Positions 1-9,024 are shown, counted from the stretch's first letter. The stretch is 64,000 bases of DNA from Paenibacillus sp. BIHB 4019 (GCF_002741035.1 NZ_CP016808.1:4822501-4886500); one strand, 5' to 3'. Made by a program: numbers and translations. The notes: generated from the sequence alone by a model not told the origin.

Positions 1-111
1 GCAAGTGCCGATTTTGGAGCTGAATTTGCCGCTGAAGAGCTTGGCTTGCAGCATCAGGACCAGGCGGCTCAGTCGTCTGCAACATGCTGCCATACCTTTA
101 AAGCGCGCTAA
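1..111 (+). CDS. C-terminal fragment of a protein of unknown function
   Basis: An open frame enters from the left edge and ends at TAA 109-111, giving the last 36 residues of a protein whose start lies outside the window. The tail is acidic and Gln/Ala-rich, then ends in a short Cys-Cys-His stretch (SATCCHTFKAR). I do not recognise the family. The frame could be fortuitous because only 111 bases are visible. Confidence 0.35.
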   Translation, partial: ASADFGAEFAAEELGLQHQDQAAQSSATCCHTFKAR

Positions 112-200
112 GGCAGCTGGGGACGGCTGTCAGGTGCAGAAGCCTTGGGCTAAAATGGTTTGAAACGAAAGACAAAGCTTAAATGTGGAGGTGATCCCAA

Positions 201-650
201 ATGGAACGCTGGGATGAAACGGAAAGCAGCAGTCATGGGGAGAAGGAGCAAAACCACGAAGCAGCGTTGGAAGAGCGTCATCATAGAGCATTGTTATCCG
301 ATGAAGAAATAAACCATGAAAGCCGCAATATTAATGAAGAAATGGCAGGGGAATTTGCCGCTGGAGTACCCGTTCCCGTATCGTATGTTCCGCGCAGCGA
401 AAGCAAAAGCGAAGGCGAGGATACGGTGAGGGACAGCACCGGAGGCACTGCGCTGGGTTGGGTCGGATTGGTATTTGCGATCGCTTCCTGGTTTTTATGG
501 CCTGCGCTTATGGGTGCAGCCGCAGCGGTGCTCGGCTTTGTCGCGTACCGTCAAGGAGCGAAGGGACTTGGATCATGGGCAGTCACAATTGGCCTAATCG
601 CCTTTGTGCTCGCTGTTGTTATTATTCCATTGTACCGGGCCATAACCTGA
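201..650 (+). CDS. Small membrane protein with acidic N-terminal tail (DUF4190-like)
   Basis: A 149-residue protein starting at ATG 201 behind GGAGGTGAT at a normal distance. Residues 1-80 are hydrophilic, rich in Glu, Ser and His, and probably cytoplasmic. Residues about 85-147 hold two or three hydrophobic segments with small residues (ALGWVGLVFAIASWFLWPAL, then AVTIGLIAFVLAVVIIPL). This hairpin arrangement resembles DUF4190-type small membrane proteins. The role is unknown. A strong bidirectional terminator follows, so it is transcriptionally separate from the convergent alarmone synthetase gene. Confidence 0.7.
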   Translation: MERWDETESSSHGEKEQNHEAALEERHHRALLSDEEINHESRNINEEMAGEFAAGVPVPVSYVPRSESKSEGEDTVRDSTGGTALGWVGLVFAIASWFLWPALMGAAAAVLGFVAYRQGAKGLGSWAVTIGLIAFVLAVVIIPLYRAIT

Positions 651-694
651 CCTTAATTGATTCAACCGAACGATGCATCACCGGTATCTTCTTG

Positions 695-743
695 AAAAAA
701 AGCCTCCGGCTTTCCGCTTATGCAGCGGTGCCGGAGGCTTTTT
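695..743. terminator. Bidirectional rho-independent terminator
   Basis: The inverted repeat AAAAAGCCTCCGGC / GCCGGAGGCTTTTT has A-rich and T-rich flanks, so it can terminate both the + strand membrane-protein gene and the convergent alarmone synthetase gene. Confidence 0.9.
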
Positions 744-753
744 ATGTTGACGA

Positions 754-1383
754 TTATTCTATCGCAAATTCACGGTGCTTAAGTACCTCTTGATTCAGAG
801 CGAGCATGCGTTTATCGAGCAAATTGATCATGTCGGCGGATTCTTTCAGCTGCTGTTGAATTTCCGGTGGAATGCCTTCATTATATTTGTAATAAATTTT
901 GTGCTCCAGACTGGCCCAGAAATCCATCGCGCTCGTGCGGATTTGAATTTCTACCAGCACATTTTCAATGCGGTTCGTCAGGAAGACGGGAATTTCTACA
1001 ATGAGATGCAGGCTTTTATAGCCATTTGGCTTCGGATTGAGCACATAATCCTTCACTTCAATGACTTTAACGTCGGTTTGCTGGCTGATCATTTCCAATA
1101 TTTGATAAATATCAGTAGAGAAAGAACAGATGACCCGGACGCCAGCAATATCCCGAATATGCTCTTTCGCATTTTCCAAATTAATATCCATATTTTTGCG
1201 GCGGAGCTTGTCCATGACGCTTTCGGGATTTTTAATCCGCGTTTTGACATGCTCAATCGGGTTGTAGTCATGAATAAATTGAAATTCCTCGTTTAAAATA
1301 TTCAGCTTCGTCTCCACTTCATCCAAGGCGAATTTATACGTTAAAAAAAAGTGCGCCCATTGCTTCATCATATCTCGCTGCAT
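754..1383 (-). CDS. ywaC: Small alarmone synthetase, RelP/YwaC type
   Basis: Single-domain (p)ppGpp synthetase that transfers pyrophosphate from ATP to GDP or GTP. The 209-residue form matches the usual YwaC/RelP length and lacks the HD hydrolase and regulatory domains of long Rel. Features typical of this subfamily rather than YjbM/RelQ are YKFALDEVETKLNILNEEF near the N-terminus, NPIEHVKTRIK, HIRDIAGVRVICSF, PKPNGYKSLHLIVE and the IQIRTSAMDFWASLEHKIYYK block. I chose ATG 1383, which lies 11 bases after AGGAG; ATG 1392 is possible but only 2 bases from that site. The open frame runs back to 1518 without another good ribosome-binding site. It is monocistronic and convergent with its neighbour. 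Confidence 0.92.
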   Translation of the reverse strand: MQRDMMKQWAHFFLTYKFALDEVETKLNILNEEFQFIHDYNPIEHVKTRIKNPESVMDKLRRKNMDINLENAKEHIRDIAGVRVICSFSTDIYQILEMISQQTDVKVIEVKDYVLNPKPNGYKSLHLIVEIPVFLTNRIENVLVEIQIRTSAMDFWASLEHKIYYKYNEGIPPEIQQQLKESADMINLLDKRMLALNQEVLKHREFAIE

Positions 1384-1501
1384 GCGTTCCATCACTCCTA
1401 ATATCATTCTTGCTGCTATTATTGTACCATGTTCCCGTCCACATTGCTCATTTCGGGGGGGAGGCATAAGGTCATCCCAGCAGGCGCGTGCTGTGAAAGG
1501 A

Positions 1502-1530
1502 TTGAATGTTAGAGCCAATTTACATATAAT
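1502..1530 (+). promoter_or_regulatory. Sigma-A-type promoter for the ABC ATPase-hydrolase pair
   Basis: TTGAAT (1502-1507), a 17-base spacer and a perfect TATAAT (1525-1530) lie just upstream of the GGGAGG ribosome-binding site at 1542. Spacing is ideal for the vegetative sigma factor. Confidence 0.75.
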
Positions 1531-1556
1531 TTAGTCTACATGGGAGGATGAGAACA

Positions 1557-2345
1557 ATGATCATAGACATTCATAATGTAACTTGGGAACGGGAAGAAAA
1601 AGTCGTCCTTCAGGGGATTGATTGGCAGGTTGAAGCGGGTCAGCATTGGTGCTTGCTAGGGCTTAACGGCTCCGGGAAGACGACGCTTTTAAATATGATT
1701 AACGGCTATATTTGGCCAACGACAGGTTCTGTTGCAGTACTGGGGCATAAATTTGGCGAATACGATTTGCGCGAGCTGCGCAAAAGCATAGGCTGGGTCA
1801 GCACATCGCTTCAGCAGAAGCTGTATGGTCAGGATACCGCCTTCAAAATCGTCTTAAGCGGAAAATTTGCGACGATCGGGCTGTATGATCAAGCGCTGCA
1901 GGAGGATGAAGAGCAGGCGGTTTCCCTGATGCGCAATCTCGGCTGTGAAGTTTTGCTGAACCGCACGTACAGCACGCTCTCGCAGGGCGAGCGCCAGCGG
2001 GTGCTTATTGCAAGGGCGCTGATGGCCGCGCCGAAGCTGCTTATTTTGGACGAGCCTTGTACCGGGCTTGATGTGTTTGCGAGAGAGCAGCTGCTGGAGA
2101 TGATCAATCAGGTGGCACAGCAGCCGGATGCGCCGACTATTATTTATGTGACGCATCATGTGGAGGAAATATTGCCTTGCTTCAATCAGACGCTGCTGAT
2201 CAAGGACGGCCGGGTTTTTGAAGCTGGGGATACGAGCAAGGTGCTTTCATCGGCGCGCATGAGCGACTTTTTTGGTGTGCCTGTAGAAATCGAACAGCGC
2301 GAAAACCGCAATTGGCTTTTTATAAAGGCAGCTGATCGCAAGTGA
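1557..2345 (+). CDS. ABC transporter ATP-binding protein (YlmA-like)
   Basis: A stand-alone ABC ATPase of 262 residues. It shows Walker A (GLNGSGKTT), the Q-loop region, signature LSQGERQRV, Walker B (LLILDEP) and the switch His (YVTHH). It resembles YlmA/ModF-like ATPases with no known permease partner. ATG 1557 is preferred over ATG 1548 because GGGAGG (1542-1547) directly abuts the latter. The stop overlaps the GTG start of the next gene (TGA 2343-2345, GTG 2342-2344), implying translational coupling with a membrane hydrolase that could be its partner. The substrate cannot be inferred. Confidence 0.85.
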   Translation: MIIDIHNVTWEREEKVVLQGIDWQVEAGQHWCLLGLNGSGKTTLLNMINGYIWPTTGSVAVLGHKFGEYDLRELRKSIGWVSTSLQQKLYGQDTAFKIVLSGKFATIGLYDQALQEDEEQAVSLMRNLGCEVLLNRTYSTLSQGERQRVLIARALMAAPKLLILDEPCTGLDVFAREQLLEMINQVAQQPDAPTIIYVTHHVEEILPCFNQTLLIKDGRVFEAGDTSKVLSSARMSDFFGVPVEIEQRENRNWLFIKAADRK

Positions 2346-4630
2346 ATACAGCATTGGGGCCGTTAGGCATTGTGCCGCCACCGAAGCTTCCGAGACGGCA
2401 GCGGTTGGCCCAGTGGTTAAAGGCGCGAATGCAGCAGCGGCTCGCCTATGACAGGCCGCTGTTCTACCATGGTTCGGCGGGGCTGGTGATATTCGGAACG
2501 GTTGCGATGGTGCTGGTTGCGCTAGGCATGCCGACGGGTCTTGGGGCGCTTGTGGATATCGGCGGTTTTGTGTTGATTAATACGCTGGCCTTATATGCAG
2601 CTGCGCAGCTATGCTCAGTACTGCTAACGCTTGTTTTTGTACCGGTTCCCCGCTTGTTTGCCGGGTATTTTATCTATGTGGGGTTAGAAGCTTATTTCAT
2701 TTTTTATTATTCTGAATTTGGCCTGCTTATGTCAGCATTATTTGCAGCGGCGTATGCCATTTGTGGCGCGCTTGCAGGCATGCTGCTCGGGCAAATATTA
2801 AGGCTGCGCGGCAGAGGGCTCGCCATAGCAGGCATTGTTGTAGCAGGAGCACTATTAATAAACGTTGCAGCGAATCAATTGCGCGGAGCTTCTGATGATG
2901 CAGCGCCTGCCGCAGATATGGGGCCATACGATTCATCTGCGGATGGTGCCTTGGATATGAGCCTGGAAGACGCGCTGCCGGTTGCACCCATTGATGCGGA
3001 AAATCCGGCATTGCCAGGCGGTTACAGCTATCGCACCTTCACCTATGGGAGCGGGAGTGACAAGCAGCGCAGCGAATACGCCAAGGAGACGGAGCTGCTA
3101 ACGACTTCCGTAGATGCATCGGCTTACATTAAAAAGTGGGCATGGCTCAAGCAGCAGTTTTGGGGCTTTGACCAAAGCGAGCTTCCTTTAAATGCGAGAG
3201 TGTGGATGCCGGAAGGGGATGGAGCGTTCCCGCTTGTGCTTATGGTGCATGGCAACCATTTAATGGAGGAGTTTTCGGATGCAGGCTATGCCTATTTGGG
3301 GGAGCTGCTTGCGAGCCGGGGCTTTATCGCGATATCGGTAGATGAGAACTTTCTTAATTATTCGGTCTGGTCGGGCATACCCGAGCAGGATATGAAAATG
3401 CGGGCATGGATTATGCTCAAGCATATTCAGCAAATCCAGTCGTTCAGCACGCTGACCGATAATCCCTTTTATAGCAAAGTGGATTTTTCCAAAGTTTCTT
3501 TCATTGGGCATTCACGCGGCGGCCAAGCGGTAGCGATGGCAGCGGATTACAAGCGATGGTTTGCCAAGGATGAAGGGCTTGCCAGCATCGCCGAGGTCGA
3601 TTTTGCTTCGGTTGTCGCTTTGGCCCCGACGGATAAGGAGGTAGACAAAGCATCGGCGCGGCTTAAAGATGTCAGCTATTTGACGCTGCAAGGCGCAAGG
3701 GACGGCGACGTCAACAGCTTTTACGGGGACAGGCAGTATATTCGCACCAGCTTTACGCTGGGCTCGCCGTATTTTAAAGCGTCGCTGTATATGTCCGAGG
3801 CGAACCACAGCCGCTTTAATTCCGATTGGGGCATGATGGATGAGCGGGTTCCTGGCGGCCTGTTTCTCAATCAGCACAACATGATGACGCAGGCGGAGCA
3901 GCAGCAGGCAGCTAAAGTGTATATCGCTGCTTTTCTGGAAGCGACGCTGCACGGCAACGAGGCGTATAAGCCATTGTTCGAAAATAACAAAGCGGCGCGG
4001 GACTGGCTCCCTTCCTCCAGCGACTATGTGAGCAGATACGAGGATGCTTCCTTCCTTGCGGCAGCGCGTTATGAAGAGGATGTGGACAAGCTGACGCTGC
4101 CGAGCGGAGGCAAGCTGAGCGCCGAAGGCTTCCACGTTTGGGAGGAGTCGGAAGCGAAGGACCGCGATAATCGCAACAAGGGCTCGCGCGGGGCTGTGCT
4201 GGAATGGAACGCAGCTGCCACTTATACGTTGGACCTTGCAGCGACGTATAGCGAGGCTGTCGTTTCCAAAGGGCTGGATACGTTCAGCTTTTCAATGGAA
4301 AATGCGGGTGATGCAGCAGCTGTACCTCAAATCGAGCTGGAGCTTGTGCCTGCCCATGGTGAGGCGGTACGCTTGCCATTATCCCGCTTTAATGATATTC
4401 CGCTGCCCTTCGAAACGCAGTTTACTATTGTCCCTTGGCTGGAGAAGCGAATGAAAGAGGGCAAATATAAAGCGAGCATGGAATCGGTGTTTCAAACCTA
4501 TAGCCTGCCGGTGGCATGGTTTGCCGAGGCAGGCGGCTGGCCATCCGGGACGGAAATTAAGCGGATAACGTTTTATTTTTCCGGAGCGCCTGGCCAAGTG
4601 ATGCTGGATGACATCGGCTTTTATAAATAA
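2342..4630 (+). CDS. Membrane-anchored alpha/beta hydrolase
   Basis: A 762-residue protein. Residues about 40-185 contain four to six hydrophobic helices. A linker follows, and residues about 280-560 form an alpha/beta hydrolase: strand-loop LVLMVHGNH for the oxyanion region and the nucleophile elbow GHSRGGQ, as in chlorophyllase/PET-hydrolase-like lipases. A late His in SEANHSRF probably completes the triad. Residues about 590-760 look like a beta-sandwich, possibly a carbohydrate-binding or jelly-roll module. GTG 2342 overlaps the upstream ATPase gene by 4 bases. The hydrolase is probably outside the membrane, but topology was not computed. The function is unknown. Confidence 0.8.
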   Translation: MNTALGPLGIVPPPKLPRRQRLAQWLKARMQQRLAYDRPLFYHGSAGLVIFGTVAMVLVALGMPTGLGALVDIGGFVLINTLALYAAAQLCSVLLTLVFVPVPRLFAGYFIYVGLEAYFIFYYSEFGLLMSALFAAAYAICGALAGMLLGQILRLRGRGLAIAGIVVAGALLINVAANQLRGASDDAAPAADMGPYDSSADGALDMSLEDALPVAPIDAENPALPGGYSYRTFTYGSGSDKQRSEYAKETELLTTSVDASAYIKKWAWLKQQFWGFDQSELPLNARVWMPEGDGAFPLVLMVHGNHLMEEFSDAGYAYLGELLASRGFIAISVDENFLNYSVWSGIPEQDMKMRAWIMLKHIQQIQSFSTLTDNPFYSKVDFSKVSFIGHSRGGQAVAMAADYKRWFAKDEGLASIAEVDFASVVALAPTDKEVDKASARLKDVSYLTLQGARDGDVNSFYGDRQYIRTSFTLGSPYFKASLYMSEANHSRFNSDWGMMDERVPGGLFLNQHNMMTQAEQQQAAKVYIAAFLEATLHGNEAYKPLFENNKAARDWLPSSSDYVSRYEDASFLAAARYEEDVDKLTLPSGGKLSAEGFHVWEESEAKDRDNRNKGSRGAVLEWNAAATYTLDLAATYSEAVVSKGLDTFSFSMENAGDAAAVPQIELELVPAHGEAVRLPLSRFNDIPLPFETQFTIVPWLEKRMKEGKYKASMESVFQTYSLPVAWFAEAGGWPSGTEIKRITFYFSGAPGQVMLDDIGFYK

Positions 4631-4642
4631 AATGCGGCTATA

Positions 4643-4679
4643 GACAAATAACCTCCCGGCAGAAGGGAGGTTATTTGTA
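4643..4679. terminator. Rho-independent terminator
   Basis: ACAAATAACCTCCC / GGGAGGTTATTTGT inverted repeat with a 7-base loop, placed between the hydrolase gene and the convergent transporter gene. It can act in both directions. Confidence 0.85.
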
Positions 4680-4714
4680 CGCCGCGCCGCCAAGGATGGC
4701 GACAGCCGGTTCAC
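4680..4714. repeat. Dispersed palindromic intergenic repeat, copy A (degenerate)
   Basis: Contains GCCGCCAAGGATGGCGACAG followed by CCGGTTCACCTTGA, matching the right half of copies B (9025) and C (21281). The left outer arm is missing and is replaced by the terminator tail. Confidence 0.55.
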
Positions 4715-4754
4715 CTTGAAATACAGGAAAGGATGTCCTAACGCATTTACGAAC

Positions 4755-5456
4755 TTAAATCGATTCTTTCTTGAACGTGAAGCTTCGCGCTGCATATAGA
4801 AACGGCGTCGAGCAGACGGACACCAGAAACTTAATGACATAGGTGGACAGGAAGATCGACATCCACACATCAAACTCATATTCAGTTGCAAAGGCGATCG
4901 TACAAAAGATAAGCGAATCGACGAATTGGCTAATAATCGTACTGCCGTTATTGCGTATCCACAGCTGATTGCGGGCTGGAAACAGCCGCTTGAGCAGCGA
5001 ATAAATTTTGACATCAAGAAATTGGCTGACAAAATAGGCGCATAGGCTGCCAAGGGCAATTTGCGGCAGCATGCCGAATATGGTCTGAAGCGCTGCTTGC
5101 GCCTCCACACCGGGCTCGGCTGGATTAAACAGCAGCGCCATCTGCATAATAATGGTTGAGGCGATTAAGGTGAAGAACCCGAACCAGACCGCTTTTTTAG
5201 CATCGGCTTCGCCATATTTCTCGTTGAGCAGGTCGGAAGCCAAATAAATGGTGCCATACATCGTATTGCCGAGCGTAATAACGATGGCCAGCGTACCGAA
5301 TTGCAAATCAACGGTTTTGACGACTTGAATATTGGCGACAACGGTCGCCATGCCAATCCAGGCAAAGATGCCGACTTTGCCGAATAATCGGTAGGAAATG
5401 AGAAAAAGCGTGAAGTGGGCGAGCATAAAAAGAACGCCGAACCACAAGTTGAACAT
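4755..5456 (-). CDS. Queuosine precursor transporter (YhhQ/YpdP family)
   Basis: A 233-residue polytopic membrane protein of the VUT/YhhQ family, which imports queuosine precursors such as preQ1 or preQ0 for tRNA modification. Family signatures are visible: GNTMYGTIYLASDLLNEKYG in the first half and NNGSTIISQFVDSLIF in the second. The start at 5456 sits 10 bases after AGGAGG (complement of 5467-5472). That ribosome-binding site lies in the tail of a preQ1-I riboswitch, which strongly supports both the function and ligand-dependent translational shut-off. It is convergent with the hydrolase gene. Confidence 0.92.
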   Translation of the reverse strand: MFNLWFGVLFMLAHFTLFLISYRLFGKVGIFAWIGMATVVANIQVVKTVDLQFGTLAIVITLGNTMYGTIYLASDLLNEKYGEADAKKAVWFGFFTLIASTIIMQMALLFNPAEPGVEAQAALQTIFGMLPQIALGSLCAYFVSQFLDVKIYSLLKRLFPARNQLWIRNNGSTIISQFVDSLIFCTIAFATEYEFDVWMSIFLSTYVIKFLVSVCSTPFLYAARSFTFKKESI

Positions 5457-5466
5457 GTGAAAAAAA

Positions 5467-5505
5467 CCTCCTAGTTTTGATAACGCGGGAGTTTACGAAC
5501 CGCGG
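5467..5505 (-). promoter_or_regulatory. PreQ1-I riboswitch
   Basis: Read on the minus strand: stem CGCGG, loop TTCGTAAACTC, closing CCGCG, then the A-rich tail TTATCAAAACTAGGAGG. This closely parallels the Thermoanaerobacter tengcongensis preQ1-I aptamer (CTGGG loop CCCAG TTAACAAAACAAGG). The AGGAGG ribosome-binding site is inside the tail that forms the pseudoknot, so ligand binding should block translation of the transporter. Confidence 0.85.
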
Positions 5506-5644
5506 CTTGCTTTGCTGCGATGCAGCATGTATGATTATATTTCTGCCTTTGCCATTATAATCGCTTGTTTTAAGACGGGCAATGTTTATTTCTTATTTAT
5601 ACATTTGCGGAAGTACTACTTTTATATATAAAGGAGCGTGACCT

Positions 5645-7987
5645 ATGATGCCGAATTATGAGCTTGAACAGGAACAGCTGCGAGTTAATCGGGTAACGAA
5701 GTGGGTCAAGGAGCAAATCGACGGCTTGCAGGATCAGGCTGGAGATCTGCGCGAGGACATTGTAGACATTCGTAAAAATTTCTGGGATGACGTAACGGTC
5801 AACTTTGAGGATTCCGCCGAATCTGCGGAGACGCATGCCAGCTTGAAGCAGCAGGCTGAATTGCTGTCGGAACGGGAACGGACGCGCCGTGTGGCAATGG
5901 AACAGCTGGGGCTGCTGAAGAAGCTGGCACAGTCGCCGTATTTCGGCCGTATTGACTTTGTAGAGGATGGCGAGAGCCGCGAGGCGATTGAACCGATTTA
6001 TTTGGGAGTAGGTTCCCTGCTCGACGAAAGCGGAGCCAACTACTTAATTTATGACTGGCGTGCGCCTATATCCGGCCTCTATTACGATTATTCGCCGGGA
6101 CCTGCAAAATATGAGACGCCAGGCGGGCAAATTTCCGGAGAAATGACGCTGAAGCGCCAGTATATTATTCGCCAGGGCGAAATTGAAGGCATGTTCGACA
6201 CGGGCGTAACGATTGGCGATGAAATCCTGCAAGCGGTGCTAGGCAAGCAGTCGGATTCGCAAATGAAAAGCATTGTGGCGACGATTCAACGCGAGCAAAA
6301 TCAAATTATCCGCAATGAGCGGGCTCGCCTGCTGCTCGTTCAGGGAGCGGCGGGAAGCGGCAAAACTTCAGCCGCCCTGCAGCGGGTAGCTTATTTGCTC
6401 TATCGCTATCGCGGTACATTGAATGCCGATCAAATCGTCCTTTTTTCGCCAAATCCGATGTTTAACAGCTATGTCGCAACCGTACTGCCGGAGCTCGGCG
6501 AGCAAAATATGCAGCAGACGACGTATCAGCAGTATTTGGAGCATCGCCTTGTGCAAACCTTTGATCTGGAGGACCCATTCTCCCAATTGGAGTATACGCT
6601 CTCTGCCGCTCATGGCAGCGAATATGATGCACGCATTGAAGGGATTCGCTACAAATCAAGCCTTGCTTTTATTGGGCTGATTGACCGGTATGCCGCTTCA
6701 CTTGGCGAGAAGGGATTGCGTTTTCGGGCGATGAAGTTCCGCGGCCGTACCTTAATTACAGCAGAGGCAATACACGAGCATTTTTACAGCCAAAATCGTT
6801 CTCATCCGATTCCGAACCGTCTGCGCATGACTGCCGAGTGGCTGCTCAAGGAGCTGACCCGCCTCGGGCGCGAGGAGCGGGGCAAGCGCTGGGTAGAAGA
6901 AGAGATGGAGCTGCTTGATAACGAAACGTATAATACAGTTTACAGCGAGCTGCTGGATAAGGAAGGGTTTACGCAAAATTCCTTCGATGATCATAAGCGG
7001 GAGAGCGACCGTCTGGCGGCAATCATTGTACAGGAGCGCTTTAAGCGCCTGCGCAGCCGGGTAAAACGGCTTAAGTTTCTGGATATGCCGGAGGTGTACC
7101 GCCAGTTGTTTCATGAAACAAACGAGCATGAGGGCGAATATCCGCAGCTTTGGGCTGCGATCTGCGAAGGCACGGCGGAGAAGCTGGCGCGTAAGGAATT
7201 ATTTTATGAGGATGCCACGCCTTATTTATATTTGAAGGAACTGCTTGAGGGCTTCCAGACAAATACGTCGGTTAAGCATTTGTTCGTCGATGAAGCGCAG
7301 GATTATTCGCCGTTCCAATTCCATTATTTAAAGAAAATATTCCCGAGCAGCAAAATAACGGCGCTTGGGGATTTGAACCAGTCGATTTTCGCCCATGCTG
7401 TAGTCGGCGACAGCTTTCATGCCTTATCGGGCATGTATGAGGAGCAGGAAACCGAGCGCGTCGTATTGGAGAGGAGCTATCGCTCCACCCGCCAAATTTC
7501 TGAGTTCACAAGCAGCTTTATTGCGGGCGGAGAGCGAATTATTCCGTTCAATCGCAGCGGTCCATGGCCAACGATTACCGCTATCGCTGGCGAGGAAGAG
7601 CTGACGAAGCAAATTGCCCAGCGAATCGAAGCGCTCAAGAAACAAGGCAATAGCTCGATTGCCGTTATTGGCAAAACAGCGGAGGAAAGCAGGCAGGCTT
7701 TTGAAGCCTTGTCCGCCATCGTTCCAGATATAAACTTAATTGCTAAGGAAACGTCGACGTTCGAGCAGGGGGTTGTCGTTATTCCTTCCTATTTGGCTAA
7801 AGGCGTGGAGTTTGACGCTGTCATTTTGTATAATGCTTCAAGCTTAGTCTATGGACGGGAAGACGAGCGCAAGCTGTTTTATACGGCCTGTACGCGGGCG
7901 ATGCATGAGCTGCACCTGTTTTACATGGGCGAGCCGACAAGCTTTCTGGACAAAGCGCAGCTAGCCGAACCGCTTAATAACAAATAG
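5645..7987 (+). CDS. helD: HelD-like UvrD/Rep superfamily 1 ATPase
   Basis: A 780-residue superfamily 1A ATPase matching HelD (B. subtilis YvgS), which binds RNA polymerase and helps recycle stalled complexes. The N-terminal about 110 residues are charged and predicted coiled coil, as in the HelD arm that enters the polymerase secondary channel. Walker A is GAAGSGKT at residues 234-241. Later motifs are LFVDEAQDYSPFQ (motif II), ALGDLNQSIF (motif III), ERSYRSTRQI (motif IV) and the C-terminal VVIPSYLAKGVEFD and YTACTRAMHELHLF blocks. It starts at ATG 5645 behind AAGGAG, and is monocistronic with a strong terminator. Confidence 0.9.
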   Translation: MMPNYELEQEQLRVNRVTKWVKEQIDGLQDQAGDLREDIVDIRKNFWDDVTVNFEDSAESAETHASLKQQAELLSERERTRRVAMEQLGLLKKLAQSPYFGRIDFVEDGESREAIEPIYLGVGSLLDESGANYLIYDWRAPISGLYYDYSPGPAKYETPGGQISGEMTLKRQYIIRQGEIEGMFDTGVTIGDEILQAVLGKQSDSQMKSIVATIQREQNQIIRNERARLLLVQGAAGSGKTSAALQRVAYLLYRYRGTLNADQIVLFSPNPMFNSYVATVLPELGEQNMQQTTYQQYLEHRLVQTFDLEDPFSQLEYTLSAAHGSEYDARIEGIRYKSSLAFIGLIDRYAASLGEKGLRFRAMKFRGRTLITAEAIHEHFYSQNRSHPIPNRLRMTAEWLLKELTRLGREERGKRWVEEEMELLDNETYNTVYSELLDKEGFTQNSFDDHKRESDRLAAIIVQERFKRLRSRVKRLKFLDMPEVYRQLFHETNEHEGEYPQLWAAICEGTAEKLARKELFYEDATPYLYLKELLEGFQTNTSVKHLFVDEAQDYSPFQFHYLKKIFPSSKITALGDLNQSIFAHAVVGDSFHALSGMYEEQETERVVLERSYRSTRQISEFTSSFIAGGERIIPFNRSGPWPTITAIAGEEELTKQIAQRIEALKKQGNSSIAVIGKTAEESRQAFEALSAIVPDINLIAKETSTFEQGVVVIPSYLAKGVEFDAVILYNASSLVYGREDERKLFYTACTRAMHELHLFYMGEPTSFLDKAQLAEPLNNK

Positions 7988-7992
7988 TATAT

Positions 7993-8030
7993 AAATAAGG
8001 GATGGTCCTGAAGGGGACCATCCCTTATTT
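7993..8030. terminator. Bidirectional terminator between convergent genes
   Basis: AAATAAGGGATGGTCC / GGACCATCCCTTATTT with a short loop. The right arm contains the stop codon of the convergent PAS-XRE gene (8025-8027), so the element serves both genes. Confidence 0.9.
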
Positions 8031-8921
8031 GCGTATTTTTTGCCAAATCTCTAAACAGTCCACCTTCAGCTCGGAGGCGATCAGTTCAGCAGTAAGCCGC
8101 TGGGGCATTTTTATTTTTCCATTTCGCAGCTTGGAGATCGTCTGGATGGAAATACCTGTGGCAGCTGCGAGCTGGCCTGCGCTTATGTCGCGTTTTGCCA
8201 TCCAAATTTTCAGCCGCATGCTGGAATCAATATACTCATGCGTGTTAATAGGCTGCAAATCAAGCACGATAAAGGCGTATTCCTTAATTCGTCCAAACCC
8301 GTCAAAGATAGGTGTGAATGTGATCTTTACTTCAAGCTCTACGCCATTGACTTTGGTTGTTTTTACAGTTATATGGTTTGTTTTTTTGAATTTTCGCGTT
8401 TCCTCCAAAATATGTAGCAGGCGCAGATGCTCGCATTCGGCCACAATTTCCAGAAAAGATTCTCCATTCAAATGGCCGTCGGCTATTAAATAGGCGGGGA
8501 AGGGGTCTTTCAAAAACTGCACCTGATAATTGGCGTCGAGAATGCCGCTAAACAGCACCGTATTCGTCTCGAATTGCCGTTCAATCCAATGATGGGAGCT
8601 CAAATCAGTCAGTATAATGAGTGATAATGCCTGGCGCTCTTCGTTAAGCATATTCAGGTTGTTATGCTCGACCATGACGGGCGTTCCTCCCGGCTTGCAG
8701 GTGTGGAGCAGTCCTTCCCGTTTTGTGCTGGTCTTAAAATGCTTGAGCGACCAGTTCTCTACCAGCTCGCCCACCGGCTTGTCTATTAAAGATTCATATT
8801 CCAGACCTGTTAGGCGAATGAAAGCTTCATTGACATCCATGAAGAAGCCATAATGCTTTACAGATCGGATAATAGCAGCAGGACTGTCCATCATTTGAAA
8901 CACTCTTTCAAAAACCGTCAA
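8025..8921 (-). CDS. PAS-domain sensor with XRE-type helix-turn-helix
   Basis: A 298-residue one-component regulator. Residues about 5-110 form a PAS domain (AAIIRSVKHYGFFMDVNEAF, LTGLEYESLIDKPVGEL). Residues about 120-230 look like a second PAS-like sensor (VLFSGILDANYQVQFLKDPF, later FTPIFDGFGRIKEYAFIVLD). Residues about 240-298 are a Cro/C1 helix-turn-helix (WMAKRDISAGQLAAATGIS, QTISKLRNGKIKMPQ). This order, sensor first and DNA-binding last, is unusual for XRE proteins. The ligand and targets are unknown. The upstream intergenic region carries a 16-base palindrome (9080) that could be an autoregulatory operator. Confidence 0.82.
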   Translation of the reverse strand: MTVFERVFQMMDSPAAIIRSVKHYGFFMDVNEAFIRLTGLEYESLIDKPVGELVENWSLKHFKTSTKREGLLHTCKPGGTPVMVEHNNLNMLNEERQALSLIILTDLSSHHWIERQFETNTVLFSGILDANYQVQFLKDPFPAYLIADGHLNGESFLEIVAECEHLRLLHILEETRKFKKTNHITVKTTKVNGVELEVKITFTPIFDGFGRIKEYAFIVLDLQPINTHEYIDSSMRLKIWMAKRDISAGQLAAATGISIQTISKLRNGKIKMPQRLTAELIASELKVDCLEIWQKIRK

Positions 8922-9024
8922 TCGTTTTCGCTCCTTTGAGCCAGCAGTGCGGCATGTATGTAAGGTATTTTTAAAATATAAGAACTTATAAGTTTCACAC
9001 TATTAAATTTTTATATTTCATCGC

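Noticed and set aside
775..1296. 173-codon plus-strand frame
   Set aside because: It is the antisense shadow of the alarmone synthetase gene.
3512..4135. 207-codon minus-strand frame
   Set aside because: It is antisense to the conserved alpha/beta hydrolase region and has no ribosome-binding site or domain.
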